Shown: positions 36,146-42,688 of the stretch, piece by piece
Layout: every line of letters starts with the position of its first letter
Numbering within the stretch: the first letter of the stretch is position 1
DNA from: Bacillota bacterium
GTDB lineage: Bacteria; Bacillota; Bacilli; Paenibacillales; NBRC-103111
Direction of reading: 5' to 3'
Assembly: GCA_023386955.1 (NCBI GenBank)
Contig: JAEWIS010000019.1
Location: 1 to 64,000, forward strand
DNA: 64,000 nucleotides
Position numbers and translations under genes: made by a program
The notes under the pieces: generated by a model
Seen by the model: only the letters and a program-made list of their open reading frames with translations
The model's database searches: none
What the model was told of the DNA's origin: nothing

Positions 36146-36673
36146 ATGGCTAAATACCGGTTATGCAACGGGCTGGCGATAGCGCCGGAGAAGGATATGA
36201 GGATGCTGAGGGAAATGAGCCGGAAAGGGTGGCATCTTGCCGGGTTATCAGGCTTGCTGTACCGCTTCGAGGAGGGGCAGCCGCAGGATTACGATTATGC
36301 ATTGAATATGGAGAGACGCATCGGCCCCGATATGCTGTCCTTCTACGAGGCCAGCGGCTGGACGCCGGTGGTGGCCCAACACGGCTACCAGATTTTTAGA
36401 GCGGCAGCGGGCACCTCCCCCATTTTTAGCGATGCAGATTCCGAAATGGAGATTCTCCGCAGCAACAGGCGGCAGATGGGCAAGCTGGCGCTTATCTTTA
36501 TGGGATTGCTATTAGGCTGTTTATTCATGCTCAACCAGGCTGACCAAAGCTTCTACGTAGGTATGGCTTCCGGTGCAAGCCTTGTTCTGATGGTTTGTGT
36601 GATCTTTACGGTGTTTCCCTTTATCGGGTATACCCGGACCCTGCGAAAAAAACAAAGGAACCGCCTCTCATAG
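36146..36673 (+). CDS. DUF2812 membrane protein
   Basis: 175 residues. The N-terminal DUF2812 region (LREMSRKGWHLAGLSGLLYRF, FEEGQPQDYDY, FYEASGWTPV) spans residues 20-95 and is followed by two membrane segments (LALIFMGLLLGCLFML and ASLVLMVCVIFTVFPFIG) and a basic tail. Function unknown; the constant partnership with PadR regulators suggests a role in envelope stress or drug response. GGAGG lies before the ATG, inside the padR stop region. Confidence 0.87.
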   Translation: MAKYRLCNGLAIAPEKDMRMLREMSRKGWHLAGLSGLLYRFEEGQPQDYDYALNMERRIGPDMLSFYEASGWTPVVAQHGYQIFRAAAGTSPIFSDADSEMEILRSNRRQMGKLALIFMGLLLGCLFMLNQADQSFYVGMASGASLVLMVCVIFTVFPFIGYTRTLRKKQRNRLS

Positions 36674-36684
36674 GAGAATAACCA

Positions 36685-36725
36685 AAAAGCGGAGAGCCCC
36701 GGCATGATCGCCTGCTCTCCGCTTC
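36685..36725. terminator. Convergent terminator
   Basis: AAGCGGAGAGC / GCTCTCCGCTT stem of eleven pairs between the DUF2812 and yjdM genes. Confidence 0.85.
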
Positions 36726-36738
36726 TTACGTTTCGCCT

Positions 36739-37083
36739 CTATAGAATCTTCTTCACAAACTCCGACTTTAGCTTCATGGCCCCAAATCCCTCGATCTTGC
36801 AATCGATATTATGGTCCCCATCCACCAGCCGGATGTTTTTCACACGGGTTCCGATCTTCAGGACAGATGAGCTGCCCTTCACCTTCAGATCCTTGATGAC
36901 CGTAACGGAGTCCCCGTCATTCAGGATGTTTCCATTGGCATCCTTCACGATCTTTATATCGCCGCTGTCCTCAGCGCCCGATTCCAAGCTCCATTCATGG
37001 GCACACTCCGGGCAGATCAAAAGACTCCCGTCCTCGTATGTGTATTCTGAATGGCATTTTGGGCAATTCGGCAAGCTCGACAT
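36739..37083 (-). CDS. yjdM: YjdM (PhnA) zinc-ribbon protein
   Basis: 114 residues. An N-terminal zinc ribbon with [13 protein letters not shown] and CPECAHEW (two CxxC pairs) is followed by the PhnA domain ([35 protein letters not shown]). Historically linked to alkylphosphonate use, but the link is doubtful and the cellular role is unknown. Length is typical of the family. Monocistronic, with the SDR gene upstream on the same strand 59 bases away. Confidence 0.92.
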   Translation of the reverse strand: MSSLPNCPKCHSEYTYEDGSLLICPECAHEWSLESGAEDSGDIKIVKDANGNILNDGDSVTVIKDLKVKGSSSVLKIGTRVKNIRLVDGDHNIDCKIEGFGAMKLKSEFVKKIL

Positions 37084-37141
37084 GAAATATATGCACTCCC
37101 TCAGGTGTTATATGGTCTTGGCTTCTAATAGAAAGTTTGCT

Positions 37142-37867
37142 TTAGAACGGGTTGGTTGCGATAAAGGTAGCAGCCTTCACATACATCCGTTTGTGGATTT
37201 TCAGTTGGTCGATAATAAACTCTGCCACATCCTCCGGCTGAACGTATTTATCATCATTGTTTTCTTTAATCAGGCTCAGGTCCAAGGCCAGGTCCGTAGC
37301 AATGGTGCTGGGGGTTAACGCCGATACCCGGATATTGTTGCGGCGTACCTCCTGGGCAAGGGATTCCGTGAAACCAATCACAGCGAATTTGGATGCGCTG
37401 TATGCACTGGAGGTGGCTGCGCCGTTTAACCCGTTGGTGGAGGAGATATTAATGATGTCTCCGCCGTTCTTGGCGATCAATTGCGGCAATACGGCACGGG
37501 TGACATAATAGGTGCCCATCAGATTGGTATCGATCATACCCTTCCACTCCGCCGGGTCCATCTCCAGCACCGTGCCGAAGGTGGCAATGCCCGCATTGTT
37601 GATCAGGATATCGGCCGGTCCCAGCTTTGCAGTTAAGGCTTCGACCGCTGCGTCCACCTGCTCCTTGGACGAAATATCAATGGCCGCATAGGCGACTTTG
37701 ACACCCAGCCCTTCGAGCTCTGCCGCTACTTCCTTCAGCGTCGCCTCGGTACGGGCCAGAAGCCCCACATGTACACCTTCCTTGGCCAGGGCAATGGCCG
37801 TGGCTTTGCCGATTCCTCTTGCTCCTCCGGTTACAATTGCTACTTTGTCTTTAATCGATTGTGCCAT
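37142..37867 (-). CDS. Short-chain dehydrogenase/reductase (FabG-like)
   Basis: 241 residues of the classical SDR family. Seen: the NADP-binding TGGARGIG near residue 14, NNAGIA near 90, the catalytic serine in NISSTNG, and Tyr-x-x-x-Lys in SAYSASKFAV. Arg at the end of the second strand (LLART) suggests NADPH preference. Similar to 3-oxoacyl-ACP reductases, but with no fatty-acid genes nearby the substrate is open. GAGAGGAG precedes the ATG at 37867. Confidence 0.9.
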   Translation of the reverse strand: MAQSIKDKVAIVTGGARGIGKATAIALAKEGVHVGLLARTEATLKEVAAELEGLGVKVAYAAIDISSKEQVDAAVEALTAKLGPADILINNAGIATFGTVLEMDPAEWKGMIDTNLMGTYYVTRAVLPQLIAKNGGDIINISSTNGLNGAATSSAYSASKFAVIGFTESLAQEVRRNNIRVSALTPSTIATDLALDLSLIKENNDDKYVQPEDVAEFIIDQLKIHKRMYVKAATFIATNPF

Positions 37868-37934
37868 GTAAGCAAGCTCCTCTCACTCCGAATTGAGATA
37901 TCCCCCTGATTATACCATTACCGGAGCGGGATGC

Positions 37935-38091
37935 CTAAACCTCAACTACGTGCAGCTTGCTTTTCAACTCCGGATAGATACGGCCGTTAACCTTCCGCCG
38001 CAGCGCCGAATGAAACACGGCCAGCCAGTACCAGAGTTAGCTCCTGGCTGAATTCCAATGTCTGCAGAACAGCTCTTCCCATATTCATCAT
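37935..38091 (-). pseudogene. Possible frameshifted remnant of a small gene
   Basis: Within the 423-base gap between the SDR and CPT-like genes. From ATG 38091 (GGGAGAG upstream) a frame encodes MMNMGRAVLQTLEFSQEL and ends at 37987. In a second frame the following bases encode WYWLAVFHSALRRKVNG and RIYPELKSKLHVVEV, ending at TAG 37935, which looks like a genuine basic C-terminus. A single frameshift near GAGCTAAC would join the two into about 50 residues. No homologue recognised. The rest of the gap holds only a terminator. Confidence 0.35.
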
Positions 38092-38253
38092 TACACTCTC
38101 CCGTCTTATATACATTCCGGTGGTATCGTCCGGCCTTTAGCTGCCCAATTCTCCGGTCTTAGTGATGTATTGTAAAGGGCAGAGATAAATGCAACAAATT
38201 AAAAAGCAATAAAAACTGGAAATTAGGACAGATGGATTAGTTTTTTCCACAGC

Positions 38254-38282
38254 AAAAGGCCGCCCATAAAACAGGCAGCCTT
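38254..38282 (-). terminator. Terminator of the CPT-like gene
   Basis: AAGGC-GCC / GGC-GCCTT type hairpin followed on the minus strand by TTTTGC. Confidence 0.65.
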
Positions 38283-38290
38283 GTTTGAAT

Positions 38291-38863
38291 TTATCGTCTT
38301 GGAGTTGTTTCGAAATGCTCCCCTAATACTCGAAATGCCCGCCACTGTTCCTGCTTAATGAGCATGTTCTTGATCTGGAGTGCACACTCTTCTGTCGAAT
38401 GAACGTGTGTGTTTACGGTCAGGTCGTAGGGAATATCTGTGTATGCATGAGCCAGCTGCCACCGGGATTGGCCGATGGTCCGGTCCCCCCGGAACACCTC
38501 GCGGCGCTCCAATTCCTCGATTGGGCATTCCACATGGACAAACAACACCGGATAACCGGCAAACATAGTGACGTATTCGAATAACCAGTCATTCTTATCC
38601 GGCAAATCCAGAATCACATCATCAATGATGATAGGGAGTCCTTTATCACTAAACAGTTGGGCCGTTTCATGCATGATGCCCTGGGTAATCAGAAGCTGGT
38701 TGTCCAGATCGTCGCGCAGCACCTGCTTGGGGGCCATATTCATAAAATCATCACAGCAAATATGGTAGAACGTTTCGTCCAATTGGCTTTGCAGGACCTT
38801 AGTGAGTGTTGTCTTCCCAGCGCTTGATACACCGCTCAGCAAAATAATAATACCTTTTTCCAC
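38291..38863 (-). CDS. Chloramphenicol-phosphotransferase-like P-loop kinase
   Basis: 190 residues. Seen: Walker A GVSSAGKTT near residue 10, CCDDFMNMAP near 36, IIIDDVIL near 77 and FRGDRTIGQSRWQ near 125, the last resembling the arginine-rich element of the chloramphenicol phosphotransferase (CPT) family. Characterised members inactivate chloramphenicol, but many homologues have unknown substrates. The start is GTG at 38863, eight bases after AGGAGG. A GGAGGC / GCCTCC hairpin (38883-38910) sits in the leader just before the ribosome binding site. Confidence 0.8.
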   Translation of the reverse strand: MEKGIIILLSGVSSAGKTTLTKVLQSQLDETFYHICCDDFMNMAPKQVLRDDLDNQLLITQGIMHETAQLFSDKGLPIIIDDVILDLPDKNDWLFEYVTMFAGYPVLFVHVECPIEELERREVFRGDRTIGQSRWQLAHAYTDIPYDLTVNTHVHSTEECALQIKNMLIKQEQWRAFRVLGEHFETTPRR

Positions 38864-38882
38864 TTCTCATTCCTCCTATATG

Positions 38883-38910
38883 GGAGGCAAAGGGTACTAC
38901 CTTGGCCTCC
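38883..38910 (-). promoter_or_regulatory. Leader hairpin upstream of the CPT-like gene
   Basis: GGAGGC and GCCTCC arms with inner AAGG / CCTT pairing. There is no T-run after it, so it is not a terminator; it could modulate access to the AGGAGG site about ten bases downstream on the minus strand. Confidence 0.35.
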
Positions 38911-39181
38911 TAAATGAATTCGTTAAGGAGGCGTTCATCCAATTACACATACGACAATTCTCCTGTCATAAGAGGATGGGAAATCCAAAGCAATACCATC
39001 ATAAAGCCGGGTCCAAAGTTCCCCAAGTACATTTGTCACAGTATCCCAATACTCGGCGGTTGAGTTTTATTTTAGCTGTTTTTTGCTTTGATTAGAGGAG
39101 GCAGAGTGACGTATCAATTCACCCTGGATATTCGGGTGTATTTTTTGCCTGCTTAACAGCCTTTTGGGGCCAATTCGGGAC

Positions 39182-39256
39182 AAATAGCGTGGCTGAGATT
39201 CGTTAGATTTGAAAGGTTCCTCTATACAGACAAATAGCGCTCCACAGATTCGTTAG
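39182..39256. repeat. Composite intergenic repeat element, right half only (copy D)
   Basis: Two direct 25 bp units (39182-39206 and 39232-39256) exactly 50 bases apart, each beginning AAATAGCG and ending CGTTAG. The preceding bases (AGCCTTTTGG then CATTCGG-like) match the centre of copy E at 48695-48716, so this is the right half of the same element without the left half. It lies in the 416-base gap between the CPT-like and histidine kinase genes, where nothing else was recognised apart from the hairpin at 38883. Confidence 0.72.
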
Positions 39257-39279
39257 CGCCAAAGCCGATCCCTTTATTT

Positions 39280-40383
39280 TTAAACTTGCGGCAATATAAC
39301 CGCGAAGATGCTTCCTATCCCTTCCTGGCTTTTCACATCCAATATACCATGATGATTGTTCCGGATAATATTTTGGGTCACCATCAATCCAAGCCCCGTC
39401 CCCTTCTCCTTTGTGGAATAAAAGGGCTCACCCAGTTTGTTAAGGGCACGCTCTGGAATGCCCGGGCCATTATCTATCACCTCAATGACGACGTGGGCCG
39501 TTTGGTGAGAAATTTTAATTTGAATACTGCCATCCGGCTTGTCCATGGCTTCAATCGCATTTCGGATCAGATTGACCAGCACCTGTTTAATCTGGTTTTT
39601 AATACAACGGATATATAACGGAAGGCAGGCGGACTCCATCGAGAGAGCGATATTTTTTAATAAGGCCTGAGGCTCCATTAAGGTAACCACATGACGGATA
39701 ATATCCCCTATTTCTTCATTATTGTATTGGGAAACACAAGGCTTTGAGAAGGTAAGAAGCTCTTGAATAATGCATTCGATCCGTTCAAACTCCGAGCCCA
39801 TAATGGTAATATGTCCGTCATTTACTTGCCCGCTGCGCTGCATAAGCTTAAGAAAACCCTTCAGTGCCGTAATCGGATTCCGGATTTCATGGGCAATGCC
39901 TGCGGCCAACTGTCCTACTGCAGACAATTTGTCCCATTCTACAATCAATTGGTCTGTCCGCAGCTTCTCCGTCATATCGCGGAAAGTAATTACACTTCCT
40001 ATATGTGTGCCGTTCTCCATCATCGGTTTCGCGGTATATTCCACAGGAAAATAAGAGCCGTCCTTCCTCCAGAACACGTCATCTTTAATAAACAGACTCT
40101 CACCATGGGTAAGTGCGTGATAAACCGAACAAAAAGAAAGCGGCACTTGTTCTCCCCGCGAATTTGTATGATGGATCATCTCATGAAGGGTATGATGCTC
40201 ATATTCTTGCACACAATACCCTGTTAACCGTTCGGCCGCCTTGTTCCCAAAAACCACTCTCGCGTTCAGATCAATTCCATAAATGCCTTCGGCAACGGAA
40301 TCCAAGATCAATTGATTAATTTGATTCAACCGATTAATCTCATTTAGACTGTCTTCGTAGTGAAGTGGCTTTGGGTTTGTCAT
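39280..40383 (-). CDS. PAS-domain sensor histidine kinase, orphan
   Basis: 367 residues. A PAS domain (ILDSVAEGIYGIDLNARVVF, GSVITFRDMTE) at residues 25-140 is followed by HisKA with the phosphorylation site AAGIAHEIRNPI and a HATPase_c domain with NLIRNAIEAM, DNGPGIP, and GTGLGLMV. No membrane segment, so it senses an internal signal. Without an adjacent response regulator it resembles sporulation kinases of the KinA/KinE type, which phosphorylate Spo0F; this is inference. AAAGGAAA lies before the ATG at 40383. Confidence 0.9.
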   Translation of the reverse strand: MTNPKPLHYEDSLNEINRLNQINQLILDSVAEGIYGIDLNARVVFGNKAAERLTGYCVQEYEHHTLHEMIHHTNSRGEQVPLSFCSVYHALTHGESLFIKDDVFWRKDGSYFPVEYTAKPMMENGTHIGSVITFRDMTEKLRTDQLIVEWDKLSAVGQLAAGIAHEIRNPITALKGFLKLMQRSGQVNDGHITIMGSEFERIECIIQELLTFSKPCVSQYNNEEIGDIIRHVVTLMEPQALLKNIALSMESACLPLYIRCIKNQIKQVLVNLIRNAIEAMDKPDGSIQIKISHQTAHVVIEVIDNGPGIPERALNKLGEPFYSTKEKGTGLGLMVTQNIIRNNHHGILDVKSQEGIGSIFAVILPQV

Positions 40384-40429
40384 AGGCCATTTCCTTTACT
40401 GGTTTATTTAGCTAAAGTATATCACAGGA

Positions 40430-40477
40430 AAATAAAAATAAAAGAAGGGCAAAGCTCATTATCTCTGCGCTTTGCCC
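40430..40477 (-). terminator. Terminator of the APH-like gene
   Basis: GGGCAAAGC / GCTTTGCCC stem of nine pairs followed on the minus strand by TTCTTTTATTTTTATTTT. Confidence 0.85.
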
Positions 40478-40594
40478 AAAAGCCGCATATTAGCAAACTT
40501 CTGCTGAACCGGCCCACAATAATGGCAATCTTACGACTAGCCTGGGAGGAGGAATCCACTGCTGCACACTGCCTCTGATCCGCGATCGGCTCAG

Positions 40595-41611
40595 TTAGCT
40601 GCCCTCCAGAAGGGCGTCCAGCTGCTCCCAATTCCTCGCGGTGACCATCATCTCCTCTGCGAAGCGCACAGGGACCACGCTGGACGTTTCCATCGACGGC
40701 TGGATCCACCAAAACGTCTCCACACACCAGACATACTTGACTGCTTGCACCAGCGAACCCGGCGGGAGCGGCCGTCTGCTGCAGTAGCCTTCGGCGAAGG
40801 CGGCCACTGCATCCCCCTGGAATCGGCCGCCGCTCAGAGTGCCTGACAAAACAGCCCTTCCCAGGTCCATTGCAGGGAACGAATAACGTGCCCGGTCAAA
40901 ATCCACGATTGCGGTAAGCGCATCTCCTTCAAAAAGCAGGTTGTCCGCCCACAGGTCAAGATGAGCCCAGCCTGGGGCCGGGGGCGCCAGATCGTCCTGC
41001 CGGAGTGAATGAATGATTGCCTTCTGTAATTGCAAGGCATTCCGGATGTGCCCCGCCGAGCCGCGGGCCGCATCCCAATTTGTCTCCCACGTCTGCTCCA
41101 TCCTCTCCCGGGACAGCCGGTAAGCAGGTTCCTTCCGGGGAATCGCTACCCCTAACCCTGTTGCCGCCGCGGAATCCCAGACGGTGTGCATATCCGCCGC
41201 CGCCCTTCCCAGTGCGTACATCCGGCGTTCACCCATCTGGCCGGCAGGCACCATCGTCCCCGGACAACAGGTCATCACAGCCATGTATCTTCCGCAGGGC
41301 AGGAGATGCATGCAGCGCCCATCCAGCGCCAACGGTTCAGGACACCGCCCACCCGATTGATAGAAAAGAAGCTGGAGCTGCAGCGCATCTTCAAAGCCCG
41401 CCCGAAACTCCGTATTCTGCCATCTCTCCTTGTACCGCTCCGGGTGATAGCACTTAACGAACATTCGACCCTTGTCCGTTTCCACAATCCACTTCTCATT
41501 CATCAGCCCGCGTCTGATGCGGTTGCCCGACTGCACCGTAACCGAAAGATGTGTTTTCAGCCAGCAGCCGATTTCATCGATTAATTGAGCCTCCGTTATC
41601 AACGGCATCAT
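40595..41611 (-). CDS. Aminoglycoside-phosphotransferase-fold kinase (CotS-like)
   Basis: 338 residues with the APH/choline-kinase fold. Seen: an N-lobe with MFVKCYHPERYKERW (the ATP-anchoring lysine), the catalytic loop HLDLWADNLLF (Brenner-type HxDxxxxN) near residue 215 and the metal-binding IVDFDRARY. In Bacillales this size and pattern is shared with spore-coat kinases CotS/YutH and with uncharacterised phosphotransferases; antibiotic inactivation should not be assumed. GAGGGG is five bases before the first of two ATGs. It forms a single-gene unit. Confidence 0.8.
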   Translation of the reverse strand: MMPLITEAQLIDEIGCWLKTHLSVTVQSGNRIRRGLMNEKWIVETDKGRMFVKCYHPERYKERWQNTEFRAGFEDALQLQLLFYQSGGRCPEPLALDGRCMHLLPCGRYMAVMTCCPGTMVPAGQMGERRMYALGRAAADMHTVWDSAAATGLGVAIPRKEPAYRLSRERMEQTWETNWDAARGSAGHIRNALQLQKAIIHSLRQDDLAPPAPGWAHLDLWADNLLFEGDALTAIVDFDRARYSFPAMDLGRAVLSGTLSGGRFQGDAVAAFAEGYCSRRPLPPGSLVQAVKYVWCVETFWWIQPSMETSSVVPVRFAEEMMVTARNWEQLDALLEGS

Positions 41612-41711
41612 CGGATCCCCTCTTATGGCAGATACGTCCCCACCAGATCGGAAAGCGTTTGCAAAAAAACACTGCAGTCAACGCAAACTCACTTTTCTGG
41701 ACCAATAAGAA

Positions 41712-41729
41712 GACATGGTAGACCATGTC
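41712..41729. terminator. Perfect 18-bp palindrome, possible terminator
   Basis: GACATGGT-AG-ACCATGTC lies 40 bases after the Usp gene stop on its downstream side. On the minus strand it is followed by TTCTTATT, a weak T-rich tract. It could equally be a protein-binding site. Confidence 0.35.
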
Positions 41730-41769
41730 CCCCTATAATCGCTGTTGTCTGCCGGAAGCCGCTTCCGCA

Positions 41770-42423
41770 TTAATTGACCCGGTCGTTAATATCCTTTACA
41801 TAATCGTCCACTACACGGACCTCGATGGTTTCGTTGTCCAGCAGGAATTTAAAAATTCCGTTGTTGAAGTCCGTCCCAACCTCTTTATAGAAAATACCTT
41901 CATACTTGTCGAGATGAGTGTGGTTGAAGCAGAGCCGGAAGCCTTCAGTCCCCTCCTTCAGATAGGCGCGGACTCCTGTTTCGTAGAAGCCCTCCTGAAC
42001 GTTCAGCTCACGGGACACAGATACAATGTGAAGATCAACGAAGGAGATGTCATGCAGCAGCAGGTTTACAATGGAGCCCTTCGTGATTTCCTCCCACCTG
42101 CTTTGGGCTGTCTGTCCCAATACGATCTGCGTCACATTTTTTTGCTTGGCTACCTCAGTAATCACTTTGGCCACAGGGCGTTTTTCATTGTATTTCACAA
42201 TGAACTCCTCCGCCCCGAGCTCATCGGCAATCTTTTTCCATGCCGAAATATAGTGGCTTTTTTCGATATCCCACTCGTCTTCGGGTTGCCGGTCAACGGT
42301 TAACACATACAGCGGACAATTCAGCATTTTGGCAATTTTACCGCCTCTGCGGATAAGCCGTTCGCCGTTCGGTCCATAATAAACACAGACAAGTATGCAT
42401 TCATCCATACTTCCAGTCTTCAT
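41770..42423 (-). CDS. Universal-stress-protein domain protein, KdpD-like
   Basis: 217 residues. The first 125 form a USP/KdpD-type nucleotide-binding fold (ILVCVYYGPNGERLIRRGGK, CPLYVLTVD, IVLGQTAQSRWEEITKGSIV), where GQTAQSRW matches the GxSxxSxW-like loop of KdpD sensor USP domains. The last 90 residues (YLKEGTEGFRLCFNHTHLDK, FNNGIFKFLL) form a second, unrecognised domain. It is divergent from the Mrp cation antiporter operon, so a role in sensing ion or c-di-AMP status is possible but unproven. AGAGGTG lies upstream of the ATG. Confidence 0.75.
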   Translation of the reverse strand: MKTGSMDECILVCVYYGPNGERLIRRGGKIAKMLNCPLYVLTVDRQPEDEWDIEKSHYISAWKKIADELGAEEFIVKYNEKRPVAKVITEVAKQKNVTQIVLGQTAQSRWEEITKGSIVNLLLHDISFVDLHIVSVSRELNVQEGFYETGVRAYLKEGTEGFRLCFNHTHLDKYEGIFYKEVGTDFNNGIFKFLLDNETIEVRVVDDYVKDINDRVN

Positions 42424-42473
42424 GGTTTTTCATTCACCTCTGCCTAAAGATAGCACTAGACTACACATAAAGT

Positions 42474-42503
42474 TTGATGGTGTCAACTCGCATAGGGTAT
42501 AAT
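42474..42503 (+). promoter_or_regulatory. Possible promoter of the mrp operon
   Basis: TTGATG (42474-42479), 18 bases, TATAAT (42498-42503), about 185 bases before mrpA. The intervening leader carries the small open frame at 42569. Confidence 0.5.
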
Positions 42504-42568
42504 TATTCCTACAATCCATCAATACGTAATAGGATTAAATATGGCCATACTAAAGGAGACGTAGACCC

Positions 42569-42667
42569 ATGCTGCCCAAACGCTTGATTCCGGTAGGAGA
42601 ACCTTCATCAAAAAATCGGTTATGTTCTTGCGAAACTGCCACCCCCACCCTTTACAACAAAACTTAA
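42569..42667 (+). CDS. Possible small upstream ORF of the mrp operon
   Basis: 32 codons beginning MLPKRLIPVGEPSSKN with AAAGGAG ten bases before the ATG, ending 21 bases before the mrpA TTG. No similarity recognised. It could be a regulatory leader peptide or chance; the ribosome binding site is its main support. Confidence 0.35.
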   Translation: MLPKRLIPVGEPSSKNRLCSCETATPTLYNKT

Positions 42668-42688
42668 AGAATAAGGAGCGGCTTATAG

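Noticed and set aside
38802..39095. 97-codon plus-strand frame opposite the CPT-like gene start
   Set aside because: Covers the leader hairpin and the ribosome binding site of the opposite gene; no coding features.
42424..42688. c-di-AMP or sodium riboswitch upstream of mrpA
   Set aside because: None of the conserved elements of ydaO or the Na+ riboswitches were seen; only a promoter and a small open frame.
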